NCBI GenBank assembly: GCA_903945375.1
Contig: CAJAVP010000071.1
Location: 1 to 40,217, forward strand
Direction: 5' to 3'
Origin: an uncultured Methylococcaceae bacterium
GTDB lineage: Bacteria > Pseudomonadota > Gammaproteobacteria > Methylococcales > Methylomonadaceae
DNA length: 40,217 nt
The notes beneath the pieces were generated by a model. It ran no database searches. It had not been told where the DNA came from and saw nothing but the letters and a program-made list of their open reading frames with translations. Below, one piece after another: positions 9,715 to 18,064 of the stretch. The position numbers and the translations under genes were made by a program. How positions within the stretch are numbered: position 1 is the stretch's first letter; every line of letters starts with the position of its first letter.

Positions 9715-9715
9715 C

Positions 9716-10555
9716 ATGGGAAAATCCGCAAAAACCTGGTGGGGACAAAAATTTATCGCCGCCCTAGAAGAATTTACCGACAGCGGACGCTTGCAGCGTG
9801 GGCGTTCATATTCTACCGACAACCGTATCAAACAGTGGCTGGTACATGATGGAAAGGTTGAAGCCAAAATGCGTGGCAACATCAATCCTTATTTTGGTGT
9901 GTATAAAGAGCCGACTTATCAAGTCAGCGTACAAATGACGCATTTGAGTGCCGCACAATGGCAAGCGATTATCGAAAAACTCACGCGACGGGCGAGCTTT
10001 ATCGCCAAACTGTTATTGAACGAAATCCCCGAAAACATCGAAACCGTGTTTGCCGAGACCGGCGTACATTTATTGCCGAATAACTATAAAGATTTTAAAG
10101 TGGCTTGCGATTGCCCTGATTATGCTGTGCCGTGCAAGCATATCGCTGGAGTCTGTTATCGCCTGGCGGGGGCGTTTGATCAAGACCCGTTTTTACTGTT
10201 TGAAATGCGCGGACTAGAGTCTGAAAAATTGGTGCAAGAATTGGCAAAATCGCCTTTGGGTAAGGTCTTAAGCGAGGCTAAAAGTAGCTCGGAGGGGGGA
10301 CTCATTCCTGTAGAGAGTTATTACACCCGCCCCATTATTATTGATCTTCCTCAATCCATCGACGTTAAACATTTCTGGCAAGGTCAACAGCCGCTACCCC
10401 ATAGCATAGAACCCGCCCAAGCCGCTATCATACCGGCGATGTTGATCAAAAAAGGCGGTGATTTTCCGGCCTTTTGGCAAAAGCAGAGTTCATTTATTGA
10501 CGTGATGGAAGATTTTTATTTTAGGATGCGTAAGGGTGTTTTTAAAATATTCTGA
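9716..10555 (+). CDS. SWIM zinc-finger domain protein
   Basis: A 279-residue protein with a clear SWIM motif, CxCx6CxH: Cys131, Cys133, Cys140 and His142 in ACDCPDYAVPCKHIAGVCY. SWIM fingers bind DNA or proteins. N-terminal sequence KTWWGQKFIAALEEF and GRSYSTDNRIKQW is typical of the stand-alone SWIM proteins encoded beside SNF2 helicases, so it is probably an accessory or targeting subunit of the preceding ATPase. ATG 9716 lies one base after the helicase stop; a longer frame starting at 9680 would overlap the helicase and is not needed. No catalytic motif is visible. The C-terminal half from about residue 180 is less conserved and I cannot assign it. Confidence 0.87.
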   Translation: MGKSAKTWWGQKFIAALEEFTDSGRLQRGRSYSTDNRIKQWLVHDGKVEAKMRGNINPYFGVYKEPTYQVSVQMTHLSAAQWQAIIEKLTRRASFIAKLLLNEIPENIETVFAETGVHLLPNNYKDFKVACDCPDYAVPCKHIAGVCYRLAGAFDQDPFLLFEMRGLESEKLVQELAKSPLGKVLSEAKSSSEGGLIPVESYYTRPIIIDLPQSIDVKHFWQGQQPLPHSIEPAQAAIIPAMLIKKGGDFPAFWQKQSSFIDVMEDFYFRMRKGVFKIF

Positions 10556-10576
10556 TTTTCGGCTCATTCAGAATCG

Positions 10577-10645
10577 TAGGGTGCATGACGCTATCGCTTA
10601 TGTACCCTAGAGGGTATTGGCGGATGGCGCTATCGCTTATCCGCC
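10577..10645. repeat. Two tandem palindromic units between convergent genes
   Basis: Unit 1 (10577-10609) has arms TAGGGT-CAT and ATG-ACCCTA. Unit 2 (10619-10645) has perfect arms GGCGGAT and ATCCGCC. Both carry nearly the same centre, GACGCTATCGCTTAT and GGCGCTATCGCTTAT, while the arms differ between units with compensating changes. Such a pattern suggests two members of one palindromic intergenic repeat family rather than a single terminator. Position between the SWIM gene (+) and yheS (-), with CTATTTTTATATTT following, would let it end transcription from the left. Confidence 0.6.
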
Positions 10646-10681
10646 CTACCTATTTTTATATTTGGAATGAGTTTGCCGCGA

Positions 10682-12562
10682 TTATTGCGCGGATTCCACG
10701 TACTCCTCAGCCTCTAGCCAAGCGGCTTCCGCTTCGCTCAGTGCCTTATCGACGACGATCTTGCGCTCCATTAATTTTTTTAATTGCGCTTTTTCAGATT
10801 CTTCATAAATGGCGGGTTCAGCTAATTGCAGCTCTAACTGACGTTGTTCTTGATGGAGTTTTTCAACAGTTTGTTCCGCTTTTTTGAGTGCATCCAATAA
10901 CGGTTTAATCCGTTGCCGACGTTCAGCATCCAGTTTGCGCTGATCTTTGCGCGAGACGTTACTCACATCATCGGGTGTTTTATCGTCGGTCTTTTTTTGA
11001 TCGCTTAACCAGACGCGATAATCATCAAGGTCGCCATCGAAGGTTTGTACTTTGCCGCCTGCGACTAAGAGTAATTGATCGGTGACTGAGCGTAATAAAT
11101 GCCGATCATGCGAGACCACGACGATGGCACCTTGGTAATCTTGCAAAGCGACACTTAAAGCATGGCGCATTTCTAAATCTAAGTGGTTAGTCGGCTCGTC
11201 CAGTAATAACAAATTGGGGTTTTGATAGACCAATAAGGCTAAGACTAAACGGGCTTTTTCGCCGCCAGAAAAAGGCTTAACCACGTCTAACACTTTGTCG
11301 CCTTGGAAATCAAAGCCGCCTAAAAAATTGCGTAAGTCTTTTTCCGTCGCTTGTTTGTCGAGTTGTTGCAAATGCCATAAGGGACTTTCATCAAGGCGCA
11401 GTTGCTCCAGTTGATGCTGTGCAAAATAACCAATTTTTAAGGTTTCGGCCTCTTGTCGGGTACCGGACAATGCCGTCATGTCGCCTGCCAATACTTTGAT
11501 TAGGCTAGATTTTCCTGCGCCATTAGGGCCTAGTAAGCCGATGCGGTCGCCTGGAGCAATACGTAAATTGGCTTGTTTGATGACCACTTTAGTCTCGTAA
11601 CCAATATCTGCTTTCTCCAGAATCAGTAAGGGATTTGGCATTCTACCGGGATTGACAAAGCTAAAATCAAACGGCGAATCGACATGCGCCATAGCAATCA
11701 ATTCCATCCGCTCTAGGGCTTTGATACGACTTTGCGCTTGTCTTGCTTTGGTGGCTTGGGCCTTAAAACGAGTAACAAAACTTTGGATATGTGCGATTTC
11801 CCGTTGCTGCTTTTGATAAGCAACCTGTTGTTGCGCCAGTTTTTCAGCCCGCATTCGCTCAAATGCAGAATAATTGCCGGTATAGATTTCAGCTTTGCCT
11901 TGTTCAATATGGACAATATGGTCAGTGATGGTATCGAGGAAATCGCGATCATGGGAAATCAGCAGCAGCGTACCCGGATATTTACAAAGCCAATCTTGTA
12001 GCCAAATCACGGCATCTAAATCTAAATGGTTGGTGGGCTCATCCAACAACAGTAAATCCGAGCGACACATCAAGGCTTGCGCTAAATTGAGGCGCATCCG
12101 CCAGCCACCAGAAAAAGAACTTACCGGATGTTGTTCTTGATCAGCAGTAAAGCCTAAGCCATTCATTAAGCGCGAGGCGCGGGCATTGGCGGTATAGCCA
12201 TCAATGGTTTCAAGTTTGGCATGACATTCGGCGATTTTCATCCCATCATGCGCGTGTTCTGCCTGCAAGGTTTGTTGTTGTAAGCGTCTTAATTCGGCAT
12301 CTCCGTCAATAACATAATCAATCGCCGAGCAAGCCACCGCCGGTGTTTCTTGGGCGACATGGGCGATTTCAAGCTGAGGTGGGCGGGTAAATTCGCCTTC
12401 ATCAAGGTGCAGCTCATGTCTTAACAACGCAAATAGACTGGATTTACCCGCGCCATTGGCACCGGTAAAGCCCACTTTTTGCCCTTTGTGAATGGTGAAT
12501 GTCGAGTTGGCGAATAAAACTCTTGCGCCACGGCGCAGGGCGATATTTTTAAAATTTAGCAT
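10682..12562 (-). CDS. yheS: ABC-F family ATPase YheS
   Basis: A soluble twin-ATPase of the ABC-F type, which act on ribosomes; it has no membrane segments. The 626 residues contain NBD1 with GANGAGKSSL, signature FSGGWRMRLNLA and Walker B LLLLDEPTNHLDL. A charged linker (EKLAQQQVAYQKQQREIAHIQ onward) follows, then NBD2 with GPNGAGKSSLIKVL, FSGGEKARLVLA and LLLLDEPTNHLD. A C-terminal coiled coil (AEQTVEKLHQEQRQLE region) closes the protein. The start MLNFKNIALRRGARVLF and the AVIWLQDWL/HDRDFLDTITDHIVHIE segments match E. coli YheS closely, more than Uup or EttA. It stands alone after a 97-base gap from the glycosyltransferase and may have its own promoter there. Confidence 0.93.
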   Translation of the reverse strand: MLNFKNIALRRGARVLFANSTFTIHKGQKVGFTGANGAGKSSLFALLRHELHLDEGEFTRPPQLEIAHVAQETPAVACSAIDYVIDGDAELRRLQQQTLQAEHAHDGMKIAECHAKLETIDGYTANARASRLMNGLGFTADQEQHPVSSFSGGWRMRLNLAQALMCRSDLLLLDEPTNHLDLDAVIWLQDWLCKYPGTLLLISHDRDFLDTITDHIVHIEQGKAEIYTGNYSAFERMRAEKLAQQQVAYQKQQREIAHIQSFVTRFKAQATKARQAQSRIKALERMELIAMAHVDSPFDFSFVNPGRMPNPLLILEKADIGYETKVVIKQANLRIAPGDRIGLLGPNGAGKSSLIKVLAGDMTALSGTRQEAETLKIGYFAQHQLEQLRLDESPLWHLQQLDKQATEKDLRNFLGGFDFQGDKVLDVVKPFSGGEKARLVLALLVYQNPNLLLLDEPTNHLDLEMRHALSVALQDYQGAIVVVSHDRHLLRSVTDQLLLVAGGKVQTFDGDLDDYRVWLSDQKKTDDKTPDDVSNVSRKDQRKLDAERRQRIKPLLDALKKAEQTVEKLHQEQRQLELQLAEPAIYEESEKAQLKKLMERKIVVDKALSEAEAAWLEAEEYVESAQ

Positions 12563-12659
12563 AAGGCTTGGTTTATTTTCAGGCAGGGCTTAGAAAAGAG
12601 GCGGTTAACATTCGTCATTAACATTATGGATATCTGTAGGAGCATTGTTTCTCAATGAC

Positions 12660-13895
12660 TCAAGTAAAGGCTCGACCATTTTTTAGTTGTTTTGCCCAGG
12701 CTAATTGCCGTGGCAAGCAAACGGTTTTTAAATCGTAATTTTTAATGGCAAATTCGCGAGCATTTGCTCCTAAACGTTGCCGCTCTTCAGGATTAGCCAA
12801 TAAGTCGGCAATTTCATTTGCGAGTGCTAATGGATCAAAGAAGCTGACTAATCGTCCGGTTTCATTAGGGCGTATCGCTTCATGTAAGGGCGGTGTGTCG
12901 CTGGCTACAATACTACAACCCGCGCTCATTGCTTCCAACAAGCTCCACGACAACACAAAAGGATACGTGAGATAGACATGCACAGTTGATAATTGCAACA
13001 TCGGAATAAAATACTGATAGGGGATGTGTCCAACAAAATGCACTCGACTGAGATCAATTTGATCTTTTACTTCATCAAAGAAAATATCTCGCCATTTTTT
13101 ACCTTGCGGCGGACGACTGCCATAGCTGACGTCATCAGCACCCACAATTAACACGCGGGCATTGGGGCGTTGCTTAAGTAGCGAGGGCAGGGCGCGGACA
13201 AAGGTGTGATAACCCCGGTAGGGCTCAAGATTGCGATTGACGAAGGTGACAATTTCGTCTTGGCGACTGAGTACCAGATTATTATTTAAGGTCAACGACG
13301 CATTGGGATTGGGTTGTATCGCTTGCGTGTCAATACCATCATGAATCACGGTAATATGGCGACGAAAGGCTTTGGGAAAGGTACTGGCTTGCCAATGGGT
13401 CGGTGAGATACCGGCATCGGCAGATTGAAAATGCACCAGATTATTGACATTTTTTAACCGTAAGCGACACACATTACCGGGATCGGTGGTTGGAAATTCG
13501 GGGTCAAAGCCGACATCATAGCCATCGGCATGATAGAAAAATTCGCAATAAATGCCTAATTTGGCCTTCGGCCAGACATCTTTGAGAAACATACTTTCCC
13601 CCCAACCCGGATGAGCAATAATGATGTCGGGGGTAAAGCCTTCATCTCTCAACTTAAGAGCAGCTCGAAAAGCGGCCTCGCCGCGTATGGTTTGTGTTTC
13701 AAAATCGGAAACCCACGGGTGCATATTGGGTGTTGTGCCGCGTGTCGGTTTATAGTTGATAACCCGAATACGGTCTTGGTTGGGACATTGGTTGATGGTT
13801 AAAACCACAACCTCATTTTTAGGGTCTTTGGCTAAAGCGGGCGCGAGGTTTTTAAATTGCCCCGGAAAATTTTGGTGAATGAAGAGTATACGCAT
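12660..13895 (-). CDS. GT4-type glycosyltransferase (group 1)
   Basis: A 411-residue GT-B glycosyltransferase transferring a sugar from a nucleotide-activated donor. The N-terminal Rossmann half begins MRILFIHQNFPGQFKNLAPAL and includes PDIIIAHPGWGESMFLKDVWP. The donor-binding half has FVNRNLEPYRGYHTFVRALP, ARVLIVGADDVSYG, and the family motif around MSAGCSIVASDTPPLHEAI..NETGRLV, whose E-x7-E-like spacing is typical of GT4. No signal peptide or membrane segment is present, so it acts in the cytoplasm. The acceptor is unknown. It follows the methyltransferase gene by 103 bases on the same strand. No other polysaccharide-assembly gene is adjacent, which makes the pathway unclear. Confidence 0.85.
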   Translation of the reverse strand: MRILFIHQNFPGQFKNLAPALAKDPKNEVVVLTINQCPNQDRIRVINYKPTRGTTPNMHPWVSDFETQTIRGEAAFRAALKLRDEGFTPDIIIAHPGWGESMFLKDVWPKAKLGIYCEFFYHADGYDVGFDPEFPTTDPGNVCRLRLKNVNNLVHFQSADAGISPTHWQASTFPKAFRRHITVIHDGIDTQAIQPNPNASLTLNNNLVLSRQDEIVTFVNRNLEPYRGYHTFVRALPSLLKQRPNARVLIVGADDVSYGSRPPQGKKWRDIFFDEVKDQIDLSRVHFVGHIPYQYFIPMLQLSTVHVYLTYPFVLSWSLLEAMSAGCSIVASDTPPLHEAIRPNETGRLVSFFDPLALANEIADLLANPEERQRLGANAREFAIKNYDLKTVCLPRQLAWAKQLKNGRAFT

Positions 13896-13998
13896 GACAG
13901 ATGGTGTTGAAAAAAGACGGTTACAGGTAGTTATAGCGGGTGAAAGTGGGCATTAGACGTCGGCATTTAGACGACATTTTTTGCCCACTTTGCGCGTG

Positions 13999-14619
13999 TT
14001 AGTGATTGACCGGTAATGGGAACATCATTTGTTGCGCTAAACTCGTTTCTTCAGGTGAGGGTTGACTGCAAAATGCGATCGCCCAAAGATTAAACGCACG
14101 GGTATCACGTTGCACAGTCACCATAGCAAACCCGGCATTGATAATAGCTTGCGCTAAGGTTTTGGCTGTAAAGCCGGTTTTATGCGCCATAAACAAATTA
14201 CCTTGTGCCATTGACGCGCGAAAGCCATACAAAATATCCAACGGCGCAATTGGTCCAGCCGGTGAGATATAGGCGGGATCTTCTAACTTGTCTTCGGCAA
14301 TTAATTTAGCCACTTCTTGTAAATCCGGTAAGGTAATCAGAGCGATACCATCGGGCTTTAAAATGCGTCGAAAACCGGCAAGAGTCGGAATGACGTCGTG
14401 CGGATAAAGGTGTTCAACATTATGGGATGACCACAAGGCATCAATGGAATGTGCCTCAATTTGAGATAGGTCGCGCATATCCGCAACCACATCGGGTTGG
14501 GCGTCAGCATCAATATCCAGACGGATTTCTTGCCATTCTTCACCGCGAAACGCTTTATGCAGTTTATTGGGGTTAGGATAACCACAACCGACGTGCAGCA
14601 CTGTTTTTTTGTTATTCAT
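13999..14619 (-). CDS. Class I SAM-dependent methyltransferase (type 11-like)
   Basis: A 206-residue methyltransferase. The AdoMet-binding motif I is VLHVGCGYPNPNKLH near residue 7. The acidic loop is RLDIDADAQPDVVADMRDL, and motif IV is DALWSSHNVEHLYPHDV followed by LAGFRRILKPDGIALITLPD, all characteristic of methyltransferase_11 proteins. An insertion around GPIAPLDILYGFRASMAQG and MAHKTGFTAKTL is shared with methyltransferases found next to glycosyltransferases. The substrate is unknown; small-molecule or saccharide is more likely than nucleic acid. It starts 41 bases after the DUF3240 gene, so transcription from the metal-efflux operon may run into it. Confidence 0.85.
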   Translation of the reverse strand: MNNKKTVLHVGCGYPNPNKLHKAFRGEEWQEIRLDIDADAQPDVVADMRDLSQIEAHSIDALWSSHNVEHLYPHDVIPTLAGFRRILKPDGIALITLPDLQEVAKLIAEDKLEDPAYISPAGPIAPLDILYGFRASMAQGNLFMAHKTGFTAKTLAQAIINAGFAMVTVQRDTRAFNLWAIAFCSQPSPEETSLAQQMMFPLPVNH

Positions 14620-14660
14620 AGTTTTTCCTGTTTTACAGAAGGGTAGTTAAAGTGTGTGAA

Positions 14661-14993
14661 TTAAAAAATACCTTTTTCAATGACGGGTAATACCCAGTAT
14701 TGAATACCTGTGCCAACAAACTCCTGTTTTAAATGGATTAACAAGCTGGGCAAACTTTTAGCTTCCACATACATTTGAAAGCGAATTTTTTTTTGTCGCC
14801 CGCTGACTTGCTCGGCAAGCGATAAATTTTTGTTTTCATGATGATGGGCATTAACCGTAAAGCTGCTAAAACCATATTGGGCTTCCAGCATCAATAAGCT
14901 GTCAACCAACAGTTCTTCCAAGCTGGGCGGCACATTTAATGTGACTAGAAATTCCTGGTGTAGGTATTCTTGATGGGGATGTGGCGTTATCAT
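14661..14993 (-). CDS. DUF3240 family protein at the end of the metal-efflux operon
   Basis: A 110-residue small soluble protein of the DUF3240 family, often encoded directly after CzcA-type pumps. It has a ferredoxin-like/PII-like strand-helix pattern: EFLVTLNVPPSLEELLVDSLLMLE, a His-rich loop NAHHHENK, then KIRFQMYVEAKSLPSLLIHL. His residues near both the N terminus (ITPHPHQEYLHQE) and in the loop could bind metal, consistent with a cytoplasmic metal-sensing or regulatory role; that is inference. Its ATG overlaps the czcA stop in ATGA (4 bases), which shows translational coupling. The final stretch ends WVLPVIEKGIF. Confidence 0.8.
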   Translation of the reverse strand: MITPHPHQEYLHQEFLVTLNVPPSLEELLVDSLLMLEAQYGFSSFTVNAHHHENKNLSLAEQVSGRQKKIRFQMYVEAKSLPSLLIHLKQEFVGTGIQYWVLPVIEKGIF

Positions 14994-17900
14994 GCAATTT
15001 TCTCAACAGTGTTAGATTTTTCCTGACCAAACTTTTGATACAACATAGGCAGTAAAAATAAAGTTAAAAACGTGGAGGAAACCAGTCCACCAATCACCAC
15101 AATGGCTAAAGGCCGTTGAATTTCAGAACCTGGACCCGTCGCAAAGAGTAAGGGAATGAGACCAAATGCCGCGATACTGGCGGTCATCAACACCGGACGT
15201 AAACGTCGGGAAGAACCAATTAACACGACTTTAGCGATATCCATGCCGGTAGCAATCAATTGGTTAAAATAACTCACCATTACCACACCATTTAACACGG
15301 CAATCCCAAGTAAGGCAATAAAGCCTACGGAAGCCGGTACAGATAAATATTCACCCGATAACCATAACGCAAAAACGCCGCCAATCATAGCGAGGGGAAT
15401 ATTTGATAACACCAGCACCGCTTGCCGTACAGAACCAAAAGTTGAAAATAGCAATAAGAAAATCAAGCCTAAAGAGACCGGCACTACGACGGATAAGGTC
15501 GCTGCTGCCCGTTGTTGGTTTTCAAATTGTCCACCAAATTGAACGGTATAACCCGTTGGCAACGAGACTTTCTCAGCGACCGCTTTACGCGCCTCATCAA
15601 CAAATCCCACTAAATCTCGATCTTGCACATTACTGCGAACAACAGCAAAACGTTGACCTTGTTCGCGACCAATGGAAACCACGCCATCGACATTTTCAAG
15701 TTTAGCCACTGCCGTCACGGGGACATGATTGCCGTTGGCTAATGTGATTTGTAAATTATCAATACTAGCGGTGTTGCTATTGCCACGCAAAATCAAAGGC
15801 GTGCGTTTAATACCTTGCTGAACGATGCCCAGATTTAGGCCTTCAATTTGGGCTCTCAATAAAGTCTCAATACTATCGCTATCCAGACCTAATCGCCCGG
15901 CAGCTGTTTTATCTAAGGTCAGTTGCAGAAAACGCATACCGGTATTTTGCTTAATGAACACATCGCTAGAGCCTTGAATATGTTTGAGTATTTCTGCAAT
16001 TTCATTGGCTTTTTCATCCAGCACGGCAAGGTCTGAACCAAATAGTTTGACGGCAACGTCGCCGCGTGTTCCGGTTAACATCTCAGAGACGCGCATTTCA
16101 ATCGGTTGGGTAAAGCCAAACGCAATACCCGGCGTTTGCACCATCACTTTGCGTATGTCTTCGATAAGATGCTCTTTATCTTGAGTATGCCATTGCTCCT
16201 TAGGCTTAAGCACTAAGAAGGTATCGGTTTCATTTAAGCCCATAGGGTCTAAGCCTAATTCATCCGCACCGACGCGGGAAACCACTGAGGCAATCTCGGG
16301 GATGTTTTTGAGCAAGTTTTTTTGTACCTGTCCATCCAACTCAACAGATTGCGCCAAGGTAATGGAAGGTAATTTCTCTAATTGCACAATCAAATCACCT
16401 TCATCCATCGTGGGCATAAACGTACTGCCTATTTGAGTGAAGACCATCGCGGTGATCACTAATAAGCTTCCGGCACCGATAAACACTTTTTTGCTGTTAT
16501 CAATACACCAAATCAATGACGGCTTATAGAGGGCTTGTAAATGTCTAGGTAACCACGGCTCTTCGTGCGAGACCTCTTTCAATAAATACGAGGCAATCAC
16601 GGGGATTATGGTCAGCGATAAAATTAACGAGCCACTTAAGGCAAAGACGATGGTTAAAGCGACCGGTGTAAATAATTTGCCTTCTAAGCCTTGTAAAGTT
16701 AATAAAGGCAAAAACACGATGATAATAATCAAAATGCCCGACGTTACCGAGCTGGCGACTTCGCTGGTGGCGCGATAAATGACGTGCAAACGCGGCAAGC
16801 GCTGTGCGGTTTGTGTGTGTGCTAAGTGGGTAATTAAGTTTTCAGTGACCACCACTGCCGCATCAACCAGCATCCCAATCGCGATAGCGAGTCCGCCCAA
16901 GCTCATTAAATTAGCCGACATATCCATATAGTGCATTAGGATAAAGGTAAACAGCGCAGCTAAAGGTAACGCCAAGGCGACCACTATCGCCGCACGCAGA
17001 TTGCCAAGAAAGAGCAGGAGCAGAATAACCACTAAAGCAATCGCTTCTAACAAGGCATGTAAGACGGTATTGACCGCTTTGCTCACTAAGTCCCCACGAT
17101 TGTAAAAAACCTTCGCCTCAACGCCAGGCGGAAAGCCTTTGCTGATTTGGGCTAATTTTTCTTCAATACCGGCAATGGTTTGTCTGGCATTGGCACCGCG
17201 TAAACTTAACACCAAGCCGGTTACCGATTCACCTTGACCGTCTTTACTGACCGCGCCATAACGGGTTAATGCGCCAATTTTGACCTCGGCGATATCGCCG
17301 ACAGTCACCGGAATGCCATTTTTGGTATCGACGACAATAATCCGCACATCGTCAAGGGTTTTAATTCGTCCTTCCGCTCGCACGATTAAGGCTTCTTCGC
17401 CATCACTCAAACGACCGGCGCCATCATTACGATTATTGGTTTGCAAGGCTTGAATCAGTTTATCCATGCCGATACCCCGAGCCGATAAGCGAATATTATC
17501 GGGGATGACTTCAAAACTTCTCACTAAACCGCCCAAGGAGTTGACATCGGCAACCCCGGGTATAGTTCGCAACGCTGGGCGAATCACCCAATCCAGTAAA
17601 TCACGGCGTTCCATCAGGTTTAAATCACCCCCTTCAATGCTGAACATGTACATCTCACCCAACGGCGTGGTCATTGGCGCAATGCCTCCTTGCACACTAG
17701 CCGGCAAATTGCCCCATAAGCCATTGAGTCGTTCAGCAATTTGCTGACGCGCCCAATAAATATCGGTGCCTTCTTTAAAATCAACCGTGATATCCGTCAG
17801 GGCATATTTGGCAATCGAACGCAGCATGGTTTGGTGTGGAATACCCAATAAGTCCATCTCAATCGGTGCGGTAATCCGCGCTTCGACCTCTTCCGGTGTC

Positions 17901-18064
17901 ATGCCAGGTGCTTTGACAATGATTTTTACTTGGGTAGGTGAGACCTCTGGAAACGCATCAATAGGAATTTGGTTAAATGCATAATAGCCGGCGCCAATGA
18001 GCAACAGCATGGCTATCATCATTAATAGCCGTTGGCTTAAGGCAAAACTAATTAACCCCCCCAT
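14990..18064 (-). CDS. czcA: Heavy-metal efflux RND pump, CzcA/CusA family
   Basis: The proton-driven inner-membrane pump of a tripartite CBA efflux system, 1024 residues. Family signatures are NQIPIDAFPEVSP (about 31-43), VDFKEGTDIYWARQQIAERL, PTMDEGDLIVQLEKLPS, PIEMRVSEMLTGTRGDVAVK and the second-half membrane block. In TM4 the sequence AIAIGMLVDAAVVVTEN carries Asp401 and Glu408. The first of the two Asp of Cupriavidus CzcA (D402) is Ala395 here, so the proton relay resembles CusA (one Asp, one Glu). The substrate (Co/Zn/Cd versus Cu/Ag or Ni) therefore cannot be fixed from sequence by eye. It overlaps czcB by one base (TAATG) and the DUF3240 gene by four. Confidence 0.93.
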   Translation of the reverse strand: MGGLISFALSQRLLMMIAMLLLIGAGYYAFNQIPIDAFPEVSPTQVKIIVKAPGMTPEEVEARITAPIEMDLLGIPHQTMLRSIAKYALTDITVDFKEGTDIYWARQQIAERLNGLWGNLPASVQGGIAPMTTPLGEMYMFSIEGGDLNLMERRDLLDWVIRPALRTIPGVADVNSLGGLVRSFEVIPDNIRLSARGIGMDKLIQALQTNNRNDGAGRLSDGEEALIVRAEGRIKTLDDVRIIVVDTKNGIPVTVGDIAEVKIGALTRYGAVSKDGQGESVTGLVLSLRGANARQTIAGIEEKLAQISKGFPPGVEAKVFYNRGDLVSKAVNTVLHALLEAIALVVILLLLFLGNLRAAIVVALALPLAALFTFILMHYMDMSANLMSLGGLAIAIGMLVDAAVVVTENLITHLAHTQTAQRLPRLHVIYRATSEVASSVTSGILIIIIVFLPLLTLQGLEGKLFTPVALTIVFALSGSLILSLTIIPVIASYLLKEVSHEEPWLPRHLQALYKPSLIWCIDNSKKVFIGAGSLLVITAMVFTQIGSTFMPTMDEGDLIVQLEKLPSITLAQSVELDGQVQKNLLKNIPEIASVVSRVGADELGLDPMGLNETDTFLVLKPKEQWHTQDKEHLIEDIRKVMVQTPGIAFGFTQPIEMRVSEMLTGTRGDVAVKLFGSDLAVLDEKANEIAEILKHIQGSSDVFIKQNTGMRFLQLTLDKTAAGRLGLDSDSIETLLRAQIEGLNLGIVQQGIKRTPLILRGNSNTASIDNLQITLANGNHVPVTAVAKLENVDGVVSIGREQGQRFAVVRSNVQDRDLVGFVDEARKAVAEKVSLPTGYTVQFGGQFENQQRAAATLSVVVPVSLGLIFLLLFSTFGSVRQAVLVLSNIPLAMIGGVFALWLSGEYLSVPASVGFIALLGIAVLNGVVMVSYFNQLIATGMDIAKVVLIGSSRRLRPVLMTASIAAFGLIPLLFATGPGSEIQRPLAIVVIGGLVSSTFLTLFLLPMLYQKFGQEKSNTVEKIA

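Noticed and set aside
10585..10887. 100-codon + strand frame over the end of yheS
   Set aside because: It spans the palindromic repeat and antisense of the yheS coiled coil; composition is not protein-like.
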